Positions 44,126 to 52,289 of a stretch of DNA of 64,000 nucleotides are shown here, piece by piece. Under the pieces are notes generated by a model, which made no database searches, was not told the DNA's origin, and was given only the letters and a program-made list of their open reading frames with translations. The stretch comes from Candidatus Melainabacteria bacterium (GTDB taxonomy: Bacteria > Cyanobacteriota > Vampirovibrionia > Gastranaerophilales > Gastranaerophilaceae): contig QHMG01000006.1 of assembly GCA_003258725.1 (NCBI GenBank), positions 55,124 to 119,123 on the forward strand. The letters run 5' to 3'. How positions within the stretch are numbered: the stretch's first letter is position 1; each line of letters begins with the position of its first letter. The position numbers and the translations under genes are program-made.

Positions 44126-44949
44126 AAACTCCAGCAAAAATTAACTTAACTTTAGAAGTTTTAGGTAAGCGAAAAGACGGTTTTCACGACATTCAAAGTA
44201 TTATGCAAATGATTAATTTGTATGATTTTTTGACAATTGATGTAGAACCGAGTCAAAAATTTGAGATAAATTTGTCAGGAGACAATCCAAATATTCCATA
44301 CAACGAAAAAAATATTGTGCATAAAGCAATTGTTTCCTTTGTTGAAAAAACAAATTTAACTCCGCATAAATTTAATGTCTATATTCAAAAAAATATTCCA
44401 ACAGAAGCAGGCTTAGCAGGCGGAAGCTCTGATGCTGTTGGTACATTTTTAGGTATAAATTACTTGTTTAATAATCCTTTAAGCGAAAAAAATTTACACG
44501 AACTTTGTGCAAATCTTGGTTCTGATTTGAATGTTATTTTAATGGGCGGTTGTGTTTTAGCAAAAGGCAGAGGAGAATCTGTTGAACGATTGCCATTTGT
44601 AGAATACCCTGTTTCCTTGATTAAACCAAATAATTTAGGCATAAGCGCAAAAGAAGGTTATCAAAAGTATGCTCAATTAGAAAATAAGCCTAAAAATGAC
44701 AATACGCACAAAATGATTGAACTTCTAAAAAAAGGTGAAGATGTTCGACCATTACTTTACAATGATTTAGAAACAGCGGTATATAGCGATTATGAACAAT
44801 TGCAAAAAATTAAATCTGCAAATCCAGAGTCGATTATGTCTGGTTCTGGTTCAACTTATTTTATTTTGTCAGACAAAATTAACCCTGTTGATGACTATTG
44901 GTTCAAAGAAGGGTTAAAAACAATTGCGACAGGTTGTGAATTTGTTTAA
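44110..44949 (+). CDS. ispE: 4-diphosphocytidyl-2-C-methyl-D-erythritol kinase
   Basis: 279 residues, GHMP kinase fold. VKTPAKINLTLEVLGKRKDG at the start, the ATP loop IPTEAGLAGGSSDAVGTFLG (about 97-116) and ESIMSGSGSTYFIL at the C-terminal end mark IspE. It acts in the MEP isoprenoid pathway. Translation is coupled to rsmA (a common pairing). It ends convergently on the PCC-domain gene with a 4-base overlap. Confidence 0.95.
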   Translation: MQVKVKTPAKINLTLEVLGKRKDGFHDIQSIMQMINLYDFLTIDVEPSQKFEINLSGDNPNIPYNEKNIVHKAIVSFVEKTNLTPHKFNVYIQKNIPTEAGLAGGSSDAVGTFLGINYLFNNPLSEKNLHELCANLGSDLNVILMGGCVLAKGRGESVERLPFVEYPVSLIKPNNLGISAKEGYQKYAQLENKPKNDNTHKMIELLKKGEDVRPLLYNDLETAVYSDYEQLQKIKSANPESIMSGSGSTYFILSDKINPVDDYWFKEGLKTIATGCEFV

Positions 44950-45356
44950 TCAAAAAGTAATCTATGAGTTTCTGTATTACGTTTGATGTTGTCTAATTTT
45001 TGAATAAAAATTTCAGCTGTTAATGCGATAGTGGCTTCAAATAAATGACCGCCGATAATTTCGCATTTTTCATTTGAAAAGTTTCCATGTAAGTGGACAA
45101 TTAAATCTTCGTCTTTTGTTGTTACGTTTCCAATAAGAGAAGTGATTTCGTGTCCTTTTGGAAAAGTAAATCTATCATAATCTTGTTTTTCGCTGTTGTA
45201 TGTACCAAGTTTTATGTTATTGGCAAATCCAATACCTTGAATACTTGCCCCTTTAATGTCATGTTCTAAACAGAACTTTTTTATTTCAGTACAAATTTCT
45301 TGACCAATATCAAGTCTTAAAACGTAAGTGTCATTTGATTTTTGATAGTTTTTCAT
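44946..45356 (-). CDS. PCC (DUF296)-domain protein
   Basis: 136 residues. IKGASIQGIGFANNIKLGTY, the metal-type HLHGNFSNEKCEIIGGHLFE and a closing strand match the PPC/DUF296 domain found in bacterial stand-alone proteins and plant AT-hook proteins. The HxH and GGH residues usually bind a metal ion. The role is unknown; DNA binding is claimed for plant members only. Two bases after pyrG, so likely cotranscribed. Confidence 0.88.
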   Translation of the reverse strand: MKNYQKSNDTYVLRLDIGQEICTEIKKFCLEHDIKGASIQGIGFANNIKLGTYNSEKQDYDRFTFPKGHEITSLIGNVTTKDEDLIVHLHGNFSNEKCEIIGGHLFEATIALTAEIFIQKLDNIKRNTETHRLLFD

Positions 45357-45358
45357 AA

Positions 45359-46966
45359 TTATTTACTCTTTTTTACTGCTGCATCAATTAAGCCTTTGAA
45401 TAATGGGTGAGGTCTTTCTGGACGAGATTTAAACTCAGGGTGAAATTGAGAGGCTACAAACCAATCAAGGTTAGGTAATTCAATCATTTCCATTAATTTC
45501 CCGTTTGGAGATTTTCCAGAGAAGATTAGTCCTGCTTTTTCTAAATCTTCAATATAGGCGTTATTAACTTCGTATCTGTGTCTATGGCGTTCGAAGATTA
45601 CATCTGTTCCGTATGCTTTTCTTGCAACCGAATTTTTTCGTAAATGACATTCATATTGACCTAAACGCATAGTACCACCGTATGCAGTAACGTCTTTTTG
45701 GTCTAACATTAAGTCAATAACTGGTTTTTCACATTCTTCTGAAAATTCTCTTGAGTTTGCGTCTTTTATACCTAATACGTGTCTTGCATATTCAATTACT
45801 GCGCATTGCATACCTAAACATAAGCCTAAGAATGGGACATTGTTTTCTCTTGCGTATCTAATAACATTTAATTTTCCTTCAATTCCTCTTACACCAAAGC
45901 CTCCAGGTACTACAACCGCTTGAATTCCACTCATCAATTCTTTGCATTTTTCATAATCAACACAATCTTCTGAGTTTATCCAATGTATGTTAATTTTTGC
46001 TTCATTTGCGTAACCTGCGTGTTTTAAGGCTTCAACAACAGAAATATATGCGTCGGATAATTTTGTATATTTGCCTGCTATCGCAACTTCTACTGTGCGT
46101 TTTGGATTTTTAATTCTTTCAACAAGTTTCTCCCAAGATTTTAAATCTGCACGCTTGTAGCAAGTTTGAAGTAAATTTAAAACAACTGCTGCCATATTTT
46201 GTTCTTCAAGCGCTAATGGAACTTCGTAAATGCTTTTCATATCACGACATTCAATTACTGCATCTTTTTGAACAGAACAAAATAGCGCAAGTTTTTCTTT
46301 TTCATCTTCTGGTAGTGGGTAAGAGGTTCTGCATACCAAGATTTCTGGCTGAATACCATAACTTCTTAAAACATTAACGCTGTGTTGAGAAGGTTTTGTT
46401 TTTAATTCGCCAGAAGTTGGTAAATATGGTAATAATGTGCAATGTACAGAAATTGCGTTTCCTATGCCGATTTCTGTTTTGAATTGACGTATTGCTTCAA
46501 TAAATGGCAAACTTTCAATGTCACCAATTGTACCGCCAATTTCAATAATCATAAAATCAGGCTTAAATTGTTCTGTTGCCTTGTAAATTCTTGATTTTAT
46601 TTCATTTGTAATATGTGGAACTACTTGAACCGTTGCCCCTAAGTATTCACCCTTACGCTCTTTGTTTATTACAGTTTGATAAATGCTTCCAGAAGTCACA
46701 TTGTTGATTTGTGCAAAATCAGCATCAATAAATCTTTCATAATGTCCCAAGTCTAAATCTGTTTCAGCGCCGTCATTAGTTACAAAAACCTCGCCATGTT
46801 GAAATGGACTCATAGTTCCTGGATCAACATTAATATATGGGTCAAATTTTTGAATGGCAACAGAAAAACCTCTTGCTCTAAGTAATCGTCCTAAAGATGC
46901 ACCAATAATGCCTTTGCCAAGTGAGCTTACAACCCCACCGGTAATAAAAATATATTTTGTACCCAT
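45359..46966 (-). CDS. pyrG: CTP synthase
   Basis: 535 residues, standard. Synthetase domain with FITGGVVSSLGKGIIGASLG, INVDPGTMSPFQHGEVFVT and IEIGGTIGDIES. The glutaminase domain has VVPGGFGVRGIEGK, the Cys nucleophile in FLGLCLGMQCAVIEYA and a terminal FHPEF with catalytic His and Glu. It converts UTP to CTP. A hairpin terminator separates it from gatC upstream; the PCC-domain gene follows. Confidence 0.98.
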   Translation of the reverse strand: MGTKYIFITGGVVSSLGKGIIGASLGRLLRARGFSVAIQKFDPYINVDPGTMSPFQHGEVFVTNDGAETDLDLGHYERFIDADFAQINNVTSGSIYQTVINKERKGEYLGATVQVVPHITNEIKSRIYKATEQFKPDFMIIEIGGTIGDIESLPFIEAIRQFKTEIGIGNAISVHCTLLPYLPTSGELKTKPSQHSVNVLRSYGIQPEILVCRTSYPLPEDEKEKLALFCSVQKDAVIECRDMKSIYEVPLALEEQNMAAVVLNLLQTCYKRADLKSWEKLVERIKNPKRTVEVAIAGKYTKLSDAYISVVEALKHAGYANEAKINIHWINSEDCVDYEKCKELMSGIQAVVVPGGFGVRGIEGKLNVIRYARENNVPFLGLCLGMQCAVIEYARHVLGIKDANSREFSEECEKPVIDLMLDQKDVTAYGGTMRLGQYECHLRKNSVARKAYGTDVIFERHRHRYEVNNAYIEDLEKAGLIFSGKSPNGKLMEMIELPNLDWFVASQFHPEFKSRPERPHPLFKGLIDAAVKKSK

Positions 46967-47006
46967 AATTCCCCTGCTCTATGATAGTTAATTAGCTCTA
47001 ATCGCT

Positions 47007-47040
47007 TTTAAAAGAAGTGGGATATTTTGCTATCCCACTT
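47007..47040 (-). terminator. terminator after gatC
   Basis: AAGTGGGATA (47015-47024) and TATCCCACTT (47031-47040) around TTTTGC, followed on the minus strand by CTTTT; 12 bases past the gatC stop. Confidence 0.75.
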
Positions 47041-47052
47041 TATAAAAATTGT

Positions 47053-47337
47053 TTAGTTGATTTTTGGAACCTTGAAGAAGCCGTTTTCTTCATCTGGTGC
47101 GTTAGCCATAAGCTGTTCTTTTGTTTGTTCGTAGTGAATAACGTCATCTCTCATTACGTTTACAAACTCTATTGGGTGAGATAACGGTTCTACGTTTGAT
47201 GTATCAACTTCGTTCATTTGATCAACATATTTCAAAACATCGCCTAATTGACGAGTGAATTTTTCTTTTTCTTCTTCTGTTAGTTCTAAACGTGCAAGTT
47301 TTGCAACGTGTTCTACATCTTTAACTGTAATTGCCAT
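47053..47337 (-). CDS. gatC: Asp-tRNA(Asn)/Glu-tRNA(Gln) amidotransferase subunit C
   Basis: 94 residues. VKDVEHVAKLARLELTEEEK, FTRQLGDVLKYVDQMNEVDT and VMRDDVI match GatC, the small stabilising subunit of GatCAB. It implies indirect synthesis of Gln-tRNA and/or Asn-tRNA. gatA and gatB are not adjacent. It lies 32 bases after hydF and is probably read from the hydF promoter. Confidence 0.95.
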   Translation of the reverse strand: MAITVKDVEHVAKLARLELTEEEKEKFTRQLGDVLKYVDQMNEVDTSNVEPLSHPIEFVNVMRDDVIHYEQTKEQLMANAPDEENGFFKVPKIN

Positions 47338-47369
47338 TTCATTTTCTCCGTTCGTTTGAAATGATTATA

Positions 47370-48533
47370 TCATGAAAATATTTTTGTGGCACGAGGTAAA
47401 ATTCCTAAACAATAAGAAATTACTATTCCATAATTTGTAATAGGTACGTGCTTTTCTGTTGCGATTAAAATTCTTGAAAGGACTTCTTTACGGTTTGTCA
47501 TGCATGCTCCGCAGTGAATTATTAAGTCATAACCTGTAATATCAGGGAAGTCATGACCTGTGTAGTATTCACAAACAAATTCTTTACCTGTTTTTTGTTT
47601 TAATAATCGTGGAATTTTTACACGTGCGATGTCATCATCAATGGCATGGTGAGTGCAACTTTCTAAAAATAAAATCTTAGAACCATCTTTTAAATTTTTA
47701 ATTGCATTTGCGCCTTCAATAAATTCGCTTAAATTACCTTTTAAACGAGCAAAAAGAATTGAAAAAGAAGTTAGCGGAATTGATTCTGGCACAATTTCTG
47801 AAACTTTTTTGAAGGCTTGAGAATCTGTTACGACAAGTGAAGGCGGATTTTTTAAACTATCTAAGGCATCTTGAAGCTCTGATTCTTTAACAACGATTGA
47901 AATACAGTTTGAATCTAGTAAATCTCTTAAGGTTTGAACTTGCGGTAGTATAATTCTACCTTTAGGGGCTTCCTTATCAATTGGAATTACAAGGATTACG
48001 GTGGATTTTGTATCAACTAAATCACCTACTATTTTGGGTGAATTTATAAATTCATCGGGTAAAAGTTTTATTAATTTAGCTTTAAACTTGTCTATAATTT
48101 TGTCATCAGTAAAGGTTGAAGTAACCATAAAATCTGATTTTGCGTTTAAATTGTTATCTTGCTTGTTAACGATTATAAGATATGGTATGTTTAAATTTTT
48201 AAATTCGTCAATTATTTTATTTTCAATTTGAGTTAACTCAAAAGTGTCTGTGATAAGAACTGCAATATCGCAACGGTTAAGAATTTTGTGAGTTTTTTCA
48301 ATACGTTGAGCGCCAAGCTCTGATGTATCGTCAAGTCCAGCGGTGTCTAGAAAGGTTACAGGTCCGATAGGTAAAAGCTCCATAGATTTTTCGACAATAT
48401 CAGTTGTAGTGCCTGCGATGTCTGAAACTATTGAGATTGATTGGCTTGTAATTTTATTAAGGAATGAAGATTTTCCGACGTTAGTTTTGCCGAAAAGTCC
48501 GATGTGTAAACGTAAAGATTTTAATGCTTTCAT
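47370..48533 (-). CDS. hydF: [FeFe]-hydrogenase maturation GTPase HydF
   Basis: 387 residues. The N-terminal GTPase has Walker A GLFGKTNVGKSSF, SIVSDIAGTTTD and FLDTAGLDD. A middle domain (about 180-260) leads to the cluster-binding domain with CTHHAIDDD and HCGACMTNRKE, the Cys ligands typical of HydF. HydF is the scaffold on which HydE and HydG build the H-cluster subunit, so the organism should carry an [FeFe]-hydrogenase and make or use H2. hydE, hydG and the hydrogenase are not in the window. Confidence 0.94.
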   Translation of the reverse strand: MKALKSLRLHIGLFGKTNVGKSSFLNKITSQSISIVSDIAGTTTDIVEKSMELLPIGPVTFLDTAGLDDTSELGAQRIEKTHKILNRCDIAVLITDTFELTQIENKIIDEFKNLNIPYLIIVNKQDNNLNAKSDFMVTSTFTDDKIIDKFKAKLIKLLPDEFINSPKIVGDLVDTKSTVILVIPIDKEAPKGRIILPQVQTLRDLLDSNCISIVVKESELQDALDSLKNPPSLVVTDSQAFKKVSEIVPESIPLTSFSILFARLKGNLSEFIEGANAIKNLKDGSKILFLESCTHHAIDDDIARVKIPRLLKQKTGKEFVCEYYTGHDFPDITGYDLIIHCGACMTNRKEVLSRILIATEKHVPITNYGIVISYCLGILPRATKIFS

Positions 48534-48550
48534 AAATTTCTCCTAAAAAG

Positions 48551-48559
48551 ATTATAGCA
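48551..48559 (-). promoter_or_regulatory. extended -10 promoter of hydF-gatC
   Basis: Minus-strand TGC-TATAAT with no good -35; an AGGAG ribosome binding site follows before the hydF ATG. The same GTGCTATAAT string occurs at 48951-48960 on the plus strand. Confidence 0.55.
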
Positions 48560-48623
48560 CGTAAGTGTTTGCGGATGAAAATTTTTGAAAAAAGGAAATA
48601 CTTGAAAAAATGTAAAAAAGTGC

Positions 48624-48652
48624 TTGATTTTAAAAAAGGTTTATGCTAAATT
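48624..48652 (+). promoter_or_regulatory. tRNA-Ile promoter
   Basis: TTGATT (48624-48629), 17-base spacer and TAAATT (48647-48652) with TGC just upstream (extended -10), 19 bases before the mature tRNA 5' end. Confidence 0.55.
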
Positions 48653-48671
48653 AAGAGCACAGCAGAAATGC

Positions 48672-48748
<77 letters not shown>

Positions 48749-48750
48749 TT

Positions 48751-48783
48751 AAAAAAAGAAGTCATTTATGACTTCTTTTTTTT
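48751..48783 (+). terminator. terminator after tRNA-Ile
   Basis: AAAAAAAGAAGTCAT pairs with ATGACTTCTTTTTTT around a 2-3 base loop, ending in a T run. Confidence 0.9.
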
Positions 48784-48950
48784 GATATTAAAACATGCAT
48801 TATACATATAGAGAGCTAAACTATCACATTACTTATGTCCGTTTTTGACATAAATATGGCTTATAATTTTGCTAAATTGTGAAGTTATAATTTCTGAAAT
48901 CCATATTTGACGTGCGTTTTGATGAAAATGGATACGGATTTTTTCAACAA

Positions 48951-49036
48951 GTGCTATAATTGATAAAATAAAGTCATGGAAGTGTGACAATAAAATTAAA
49001 ATAAGTTTAGTTTAACCAAAAGGAGGCAAGATGTAA
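48951..49036 (+). promoter_or_regulatory. orphan promoter and ribosome binding site ending in ATG-TAA
   Basis: An extended -10 TGC-TATAAT (TATAAT at 48955-48960) is followed 60 bases later by AGGAGG (49021-49026), CAAG, ATG (49031-49033) and an immediate TAA (49034-49036). No gene follows on this strand. It looks like the expression signals of a lost gene, or a minimal start-stop ORF. Nothing else can be named in 48784-49052. Confidence 0.5.
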
Positions 49037-49052
49037 CTAACAAACAAAGAAT

Positions 49053-49859
49053 TTATTTTTTATATTTTATATGAATACCAAATAGTGTAAGTATTTTATG
49101 AGTTTCAGTTGTTTTAATTGAAAATACTTGCTCTATAAATGTATATTTATCTTTGCTATTTTGTATAGCTTCCTTAATTTCATCTTCGCTGAAATATTTT
49201 CTAACAATTTTATACCGTTCTGTATCCATTTTATTTTGGTTTTTAGGATTTGATGAAATTCCTGAATTATCATAACAAGATATTATTTCTTGCAAATATT
49301 CAAAAACTGCTCCTCCTTTATAAAAAGCTAACCATCTGTCATAATCACTAGCTATTTTATAATTTAAATCGTGTAAACCGCACTTATTAAATAATTCTCG
49401 TCTTATAAAGACAGATTGAGTATCCAAATTAGATAATATTAGGTAATCTTTTGTCATTTCAGAAGGTTGTTTTGAGATTCTCACTTCTTGATGTGTATTG
49501 TTATCAAGAACTTGGGTATCGCCATACAAAATATCTGCCGAATATGTTTTATTTTCAAAGACTTTTGCTAAAATGGTATTTGAATAAAAGCAATCACCTG
49601 CATTCATAAAGATTACAAACTCACCTTCTGCAAGTTTGACACCTTTATTGCAACCGTCGTAAATTCCATTGTCAGGCTCTGAAATAAATTTATCTATTCT
49701 ACTTTTGTATTTTTCAAAAATATCAAGAGTTTTTTGATTAGAACCACCGTCAACAACAACCCATTCAAAATCTTACCAAGTTTGATTTACAATACTTTCG
49801 CAAGTCTTTTCAAGGAAAGGTTCGTTGTAGCAAATTGTAATGATACTTAATTTCTTCAC
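49053..49859 (-). pseudogene. family 2 glycosyltransferase interrupted by one in-frame stop
   Basis: The frame from GTG 49859 to 49053 would encode 268 residues: MKKLSIITICYNEPFLEKTC, then SIVNQTW, a TAA at codon 29 (49775-49773), then DFEWVVVDGGSNQKTLDIFE and ISEPDNGIYDGCNKG through FMNAGDC to the end. Homologues usually read QTWQDFEW, so CAA to TAA is the simple explanation. After the stop the frame stays open for 239 codons with no other lesion; an internal ATG at 49607 gives only a 184-residue C-terminal piece without the nucleotide-binding start. The GTG overlaps the upstream GT2 stop (GTGA), so it was coupled. Confidence 0.85.
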
Positions 49860-50743
49860 GAGTCTCTCCTAATCGTAAATACTGGCAAGTTAAACAATCT
49901 GTATTGAGTGTAGATGCCATATTGCAAAACTTTTAAAATCTTTATGTTGAATAGGTAAAATTCAAAAATATTTTTATGGAACCAATGTCCGCCGACAGCT
50001 TTGACGACATTATTCTTTTGCACAAATTCTAAAGCAGTTTTCTTTGCAATAATTTCATCTGTAATCTTCTTTGCGCTAAGCATTGTGCACGTTGAGGTGC
50101 TATTGTAGCGATAATAGTAACAACAATTAGGAACTGTTGTTAATCTTTGAAGGTAGTAAACTACCTGTGGAGTTAAAATTACATCTTCAAAATAAACACC
50201 TTCTTTAAATTTTAGTCCTGTTTTTCTGAAGGAACTAGTTTTATAAATCTTGTTCCATATGTAGTTCCAATCAGGAATTTCAGCTAATTTATATTTTTTG
50301 TCTGTGTCAGTTTCAGTTTGAACAGAGTCATATTTAATAATATATTTGTCTAATTTATCGTATATAACTTTTCTAATTGATGCAGCTGCAATGTCGGAAT
50401 TGTTTTTTACAGCTTCGGAGTAAAGATTTTCAAAGAAGTTTAAATCAACCCAATCGTCACTATCAACAAAGCCGATGTATTCACCCTTTGCAACATCAAA
50501 ACCTTTATTTCGGGCAACTGATTGCCCACTATTTTCTTGATTGATAATTACAAAACGAGAATCTTTAGATGCATATTCGTTTAAAATCTCTAAAGAACTA
50601 TCTTCCGAACCGTCGTTAATGCAGATTATCTCAATATCTTTTAATGTTTGATTAACAAGAGACTCTAAGCATTCTCGCAAATACTTTTCTACGTTATATA
50701 CTGGTACAATAACCGAAACCTTGATTTTATCTTGAAAATCCAT
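49856..50743 (-). CDS. family 2 glycosyltransferase
   Basis: 295 residues. KVSVIVPVYNVEKYLRECLE, ESLVNQTLKDIEIICINDGS, NSGQSVARNKG and GFVDSDDWVD (the DxD metal/sugar-nucleotide site at about 94-97) define a GT-A fold GT2 enzyme; the C-terminal third is variable. Acceptor and donor are unknown; it probably builds a surface polysaccharide or lipopolysaccharide. Transcribed from the TTGCAA/TATAAT promoter with the broken GT2 behind it. Confidence 0.9.
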   Translation of the reverse strand: MDFQDKIKVSVIVPVYNVEKYLRECLESLVNQTLKDIEIICINDGSEDSSLEILNEYASKDSRFVIINQENSGQSVARNKGFDVAKGEYIGFVDSDDWVDLNFFENLYSEAVKNNSDIAAASIRKVIYDKLDKYIIKYDSVQTETDTDKKYKLAEIPDWNYIWNKIYKTSSFRKTGLKFKEGVYFEDVILTPQVVYYLQRLTTVPNCCYYYRYNSTSTCTMLSAKKITDEIIAKKTALEFVQKNNVVKAVGGHWFHKNIFEFYLFNIKILKVLQYGIYTQYRLFNLPVFTIRRDS

Positions 50744-50795
50744 AAACTATCCTTAAGTTATGCAATATAATATAAAATATGTTGTGATGATAAAT

Positions 50796-50823
50796 ATTAT
50801 ATTTGCTAAAATATTTTTTGCAA
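50796..50823 (-). promoter_or_regulatory. promoter of the glycosyltransferase pair
   Basis: Minus-strand TTGCAA (50823-50818), 16-base spacer and TATAAT (50801-50796), about 50 bases before the GT2 ATG. Confidence 0.6.
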
Positions 50824-50840
50824 TTTTAATTGAATTATAT

Positions 50841-50920
50841 TGAGTATTCAGATATTTGATTTTATTTTTACTTTTATACCCAAAAATGTTATAATTTTTA
50901 TTTTTTTATTTGAGTACTCA
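50841..50920. promoter_or_regulatory. paired 10-bp palindromes, possible operators
   Basis: TGAGTATTCA (50841-50850) and TGAGTACTCA (50911-50920) start 70 bases apart in the divergent region between the GT2 promoter and the promoter of the small ORF. The second is a perfect palindrome 8 bases upstream of that -35. The repeated dyad and its place suggest a dimeric regulator, but no regulator gene is adjacent. Confidence 0.4.
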
Positions 50921-50927
50921 TTTTTAA

Positions 50928-50957
50928 TTGAAAATATTTGTTGAAGAAAACTATAAT
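50928..50957 (+). promoter_or_regulatory. promoter of the 45-residue ORF
   Basis: TTGAAA (50928-50933), 18-base spacer and TATAAT (50952-50957). A second weaker candidate is TTTACT (50867-50872) with TATAAT (50890-50895). Confidence 0.6.
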
Positions 50958-51007
50958 TTTGATATTTAAATTGTTTTAATAATTTGTTGTTTGTTTAGGA
51001 TTTTAGT

Positions 51008-51145
51008 GTGAATTCAAGCACATCAAAAAATACAGTTCGTGAAGCATTAGTTCAGGATATTTACCTGTTAAATGATACCGAATTGGAAATTTATTCAAAT
51101 TTAATAAAGTATATTTCAAAATTAACTTATAAAAAATCTTATTAA
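51008..51145 (+). CDS. small ORF, 45 residues, unknown
   Basis: GTG-started frame beginning MNSSTSKNTVREALVQDIYL and ending YISKLTYKKSY, in a 435-base gap. It has AGGA 8 bases upstream and a good promoter at 50928-50957. The sequence predicts mostly one or two short amphipathic helices; there is no signal or membrane segment. I do not recognise it. Evidence is limited to signals and a sensible composition, so it may be a small regulator or chance. Confidence 0.45.
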   Translation: MNSSTSKNTVREALVQDIYLLNDTELEIYSNLIKYISKLTYKKSY

Positions 51146-51178
51146 TTATTTCTGTACAATTTAGTTATAAAAAATATT

Positions 51179-52180
51179 TTAGTTCATATATATATTAACT
51201 ATCATGTCAGGATTTGATGTTGTGTGTTCAGGGTGTTCTTTCCATAAATATATTTGCATATAGGCAGGAAACGCATTTGGACGAAATTCAAGTGCTCTTT
51301 GATTTGGAGAACCGTTGTTGCAACCACCTTCAACCTGACATGCTCCGCCTAGATGAATGAAATCTAGGAAGTTATAAACATTATCCATAATTGAGTTTTC
51401 ATCAGAAAATCCAACATATTTTGAGTTTGCAACATAACCCCATTCGTATCCAAAATCCTTTGCGTTAATTGGTTTTAGATAATAAATGGTATATTTTCTA
51501 CCTTCTGGTCGCACATAGTTGTTATGATAGGCTGAAAGGTTATAATATACATTAATTGCCTCTTTTGAGACTGTAATTTTTGTTGGTAAAAGTTTGGCGG
51601 TTGTAGAACAAGAACTTGGAATTGAGTATGTATAATATGGCATTTCAATCATAACAAGTCCTAGAGGATTGTTCATAAACACACTTTCTTCTGAAGGTCC
51701 GTCTGTCCTGCCTTTTGTTGATTGCCAGCCGTCACAATACGCACCTTTTACCCCAATCCAAGGTTTTCCGCTGGCAATTCCTCCAAAAATACTTTCCATT
51801 GGTTTGTAATTAGGCATATTAAACACTTTTGACACGTAGTTTTTACGCTCATTTAAAATACTTTCTTGAGTTCTTCCAGAATAAGCTGTTGGCGGATTTA
51901 CTGCAACAGAAACTTCCTTTTGAGTTTTTAATTGAGTTAAAATACTAGAAGAATATTCAATGTTGCCTTTTGATTTAACTTCTGGAGCTTTTAAATCAGG
52001 AGTTTCAGACTCTTGAGCTTGCTCTTGTTCTAGTTCTTGCGTTTGAGGTGCTTCCGTTTGTGTTACTGCAAGATTTTCATCTGCTACTTTATCGTCTTTT
52101 AAAAAATGATTGTAGCAAGAGCCAAGAATTACAACAAATAAAGCTACTAATAATATGTTAATTAAATTTTGGTTATTCAT
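51179..52180 (-). CDS. putative lipoprotein or membrane-anchored protein of unknown function
   Basis: 333 residues. A hydrophobic N-terminus (about 8-21) ends in LGSC at Cys22, a plausible though imperfect lipobox. A low-complexity Glu/Gln-rich linker (about 35-70) leads to a globular domain (about 110-333) rich in Tyr, Asn and Pro, with GKPWIGVKGAYCDGWQS, a CQVEGGC pair and DMIVNIYMN at the end. I do not recognise the domain. Cysteines suggest disulfides after export. It has a strong promoter and is probably monocistronic, diverging from the polytopic membrane gene. Confidence 0.68.
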   Translation of the reverse strand: MNNQNLINILLVALFVVILGSCYNHFLKDDKVADENLAVTQTEAPQTQELEQEQAQESETPDLKAPEVKSKGNIEYSSSILTQLKTQKEVSVAVNPPTAYSGRTQESILNERKNYVSKVFNMPNYKPMESIFGGIASGKPWIGVKGAYCDGWQSTKGRTDGPSEESVFMNNPLGLVMIEMPYYTYSIPSSCSTTAKLLPTKITVSKEAINVYYNLSAYHNNYVRPEGRKYTIYYLKPINAKDFGYEWGYVANSKYVGFSDENSIMDNVYNFLDFIHLGGACQVEGGCNNGSPNQRALEFRPNAFPAYMQIYLWKEHPEHTTSNPDMIVNIYMN

Positions 52181-52207
52181 AAAAACTCCTAGTGATTTGT
52201 GTTTTTT

Positions 52208-52236
52208 ATTATACCGAATTGTTAACCTAAATGCAA
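52208..52236 (-). promoter_or_regulatory. promoter of the putative lipoprotein gene
   Basis: Minus-strand TTGCAT (52236-52231), 17-base spacer and TATAAT (52213-52208), with AGGAG before the ATG. Confidence 0.72.
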
Positions 52237-52289
52237 ATTTTATTTTTCCACTCTTTATGATAGTATTAAGTTAAGGATTATGAGGAGTA

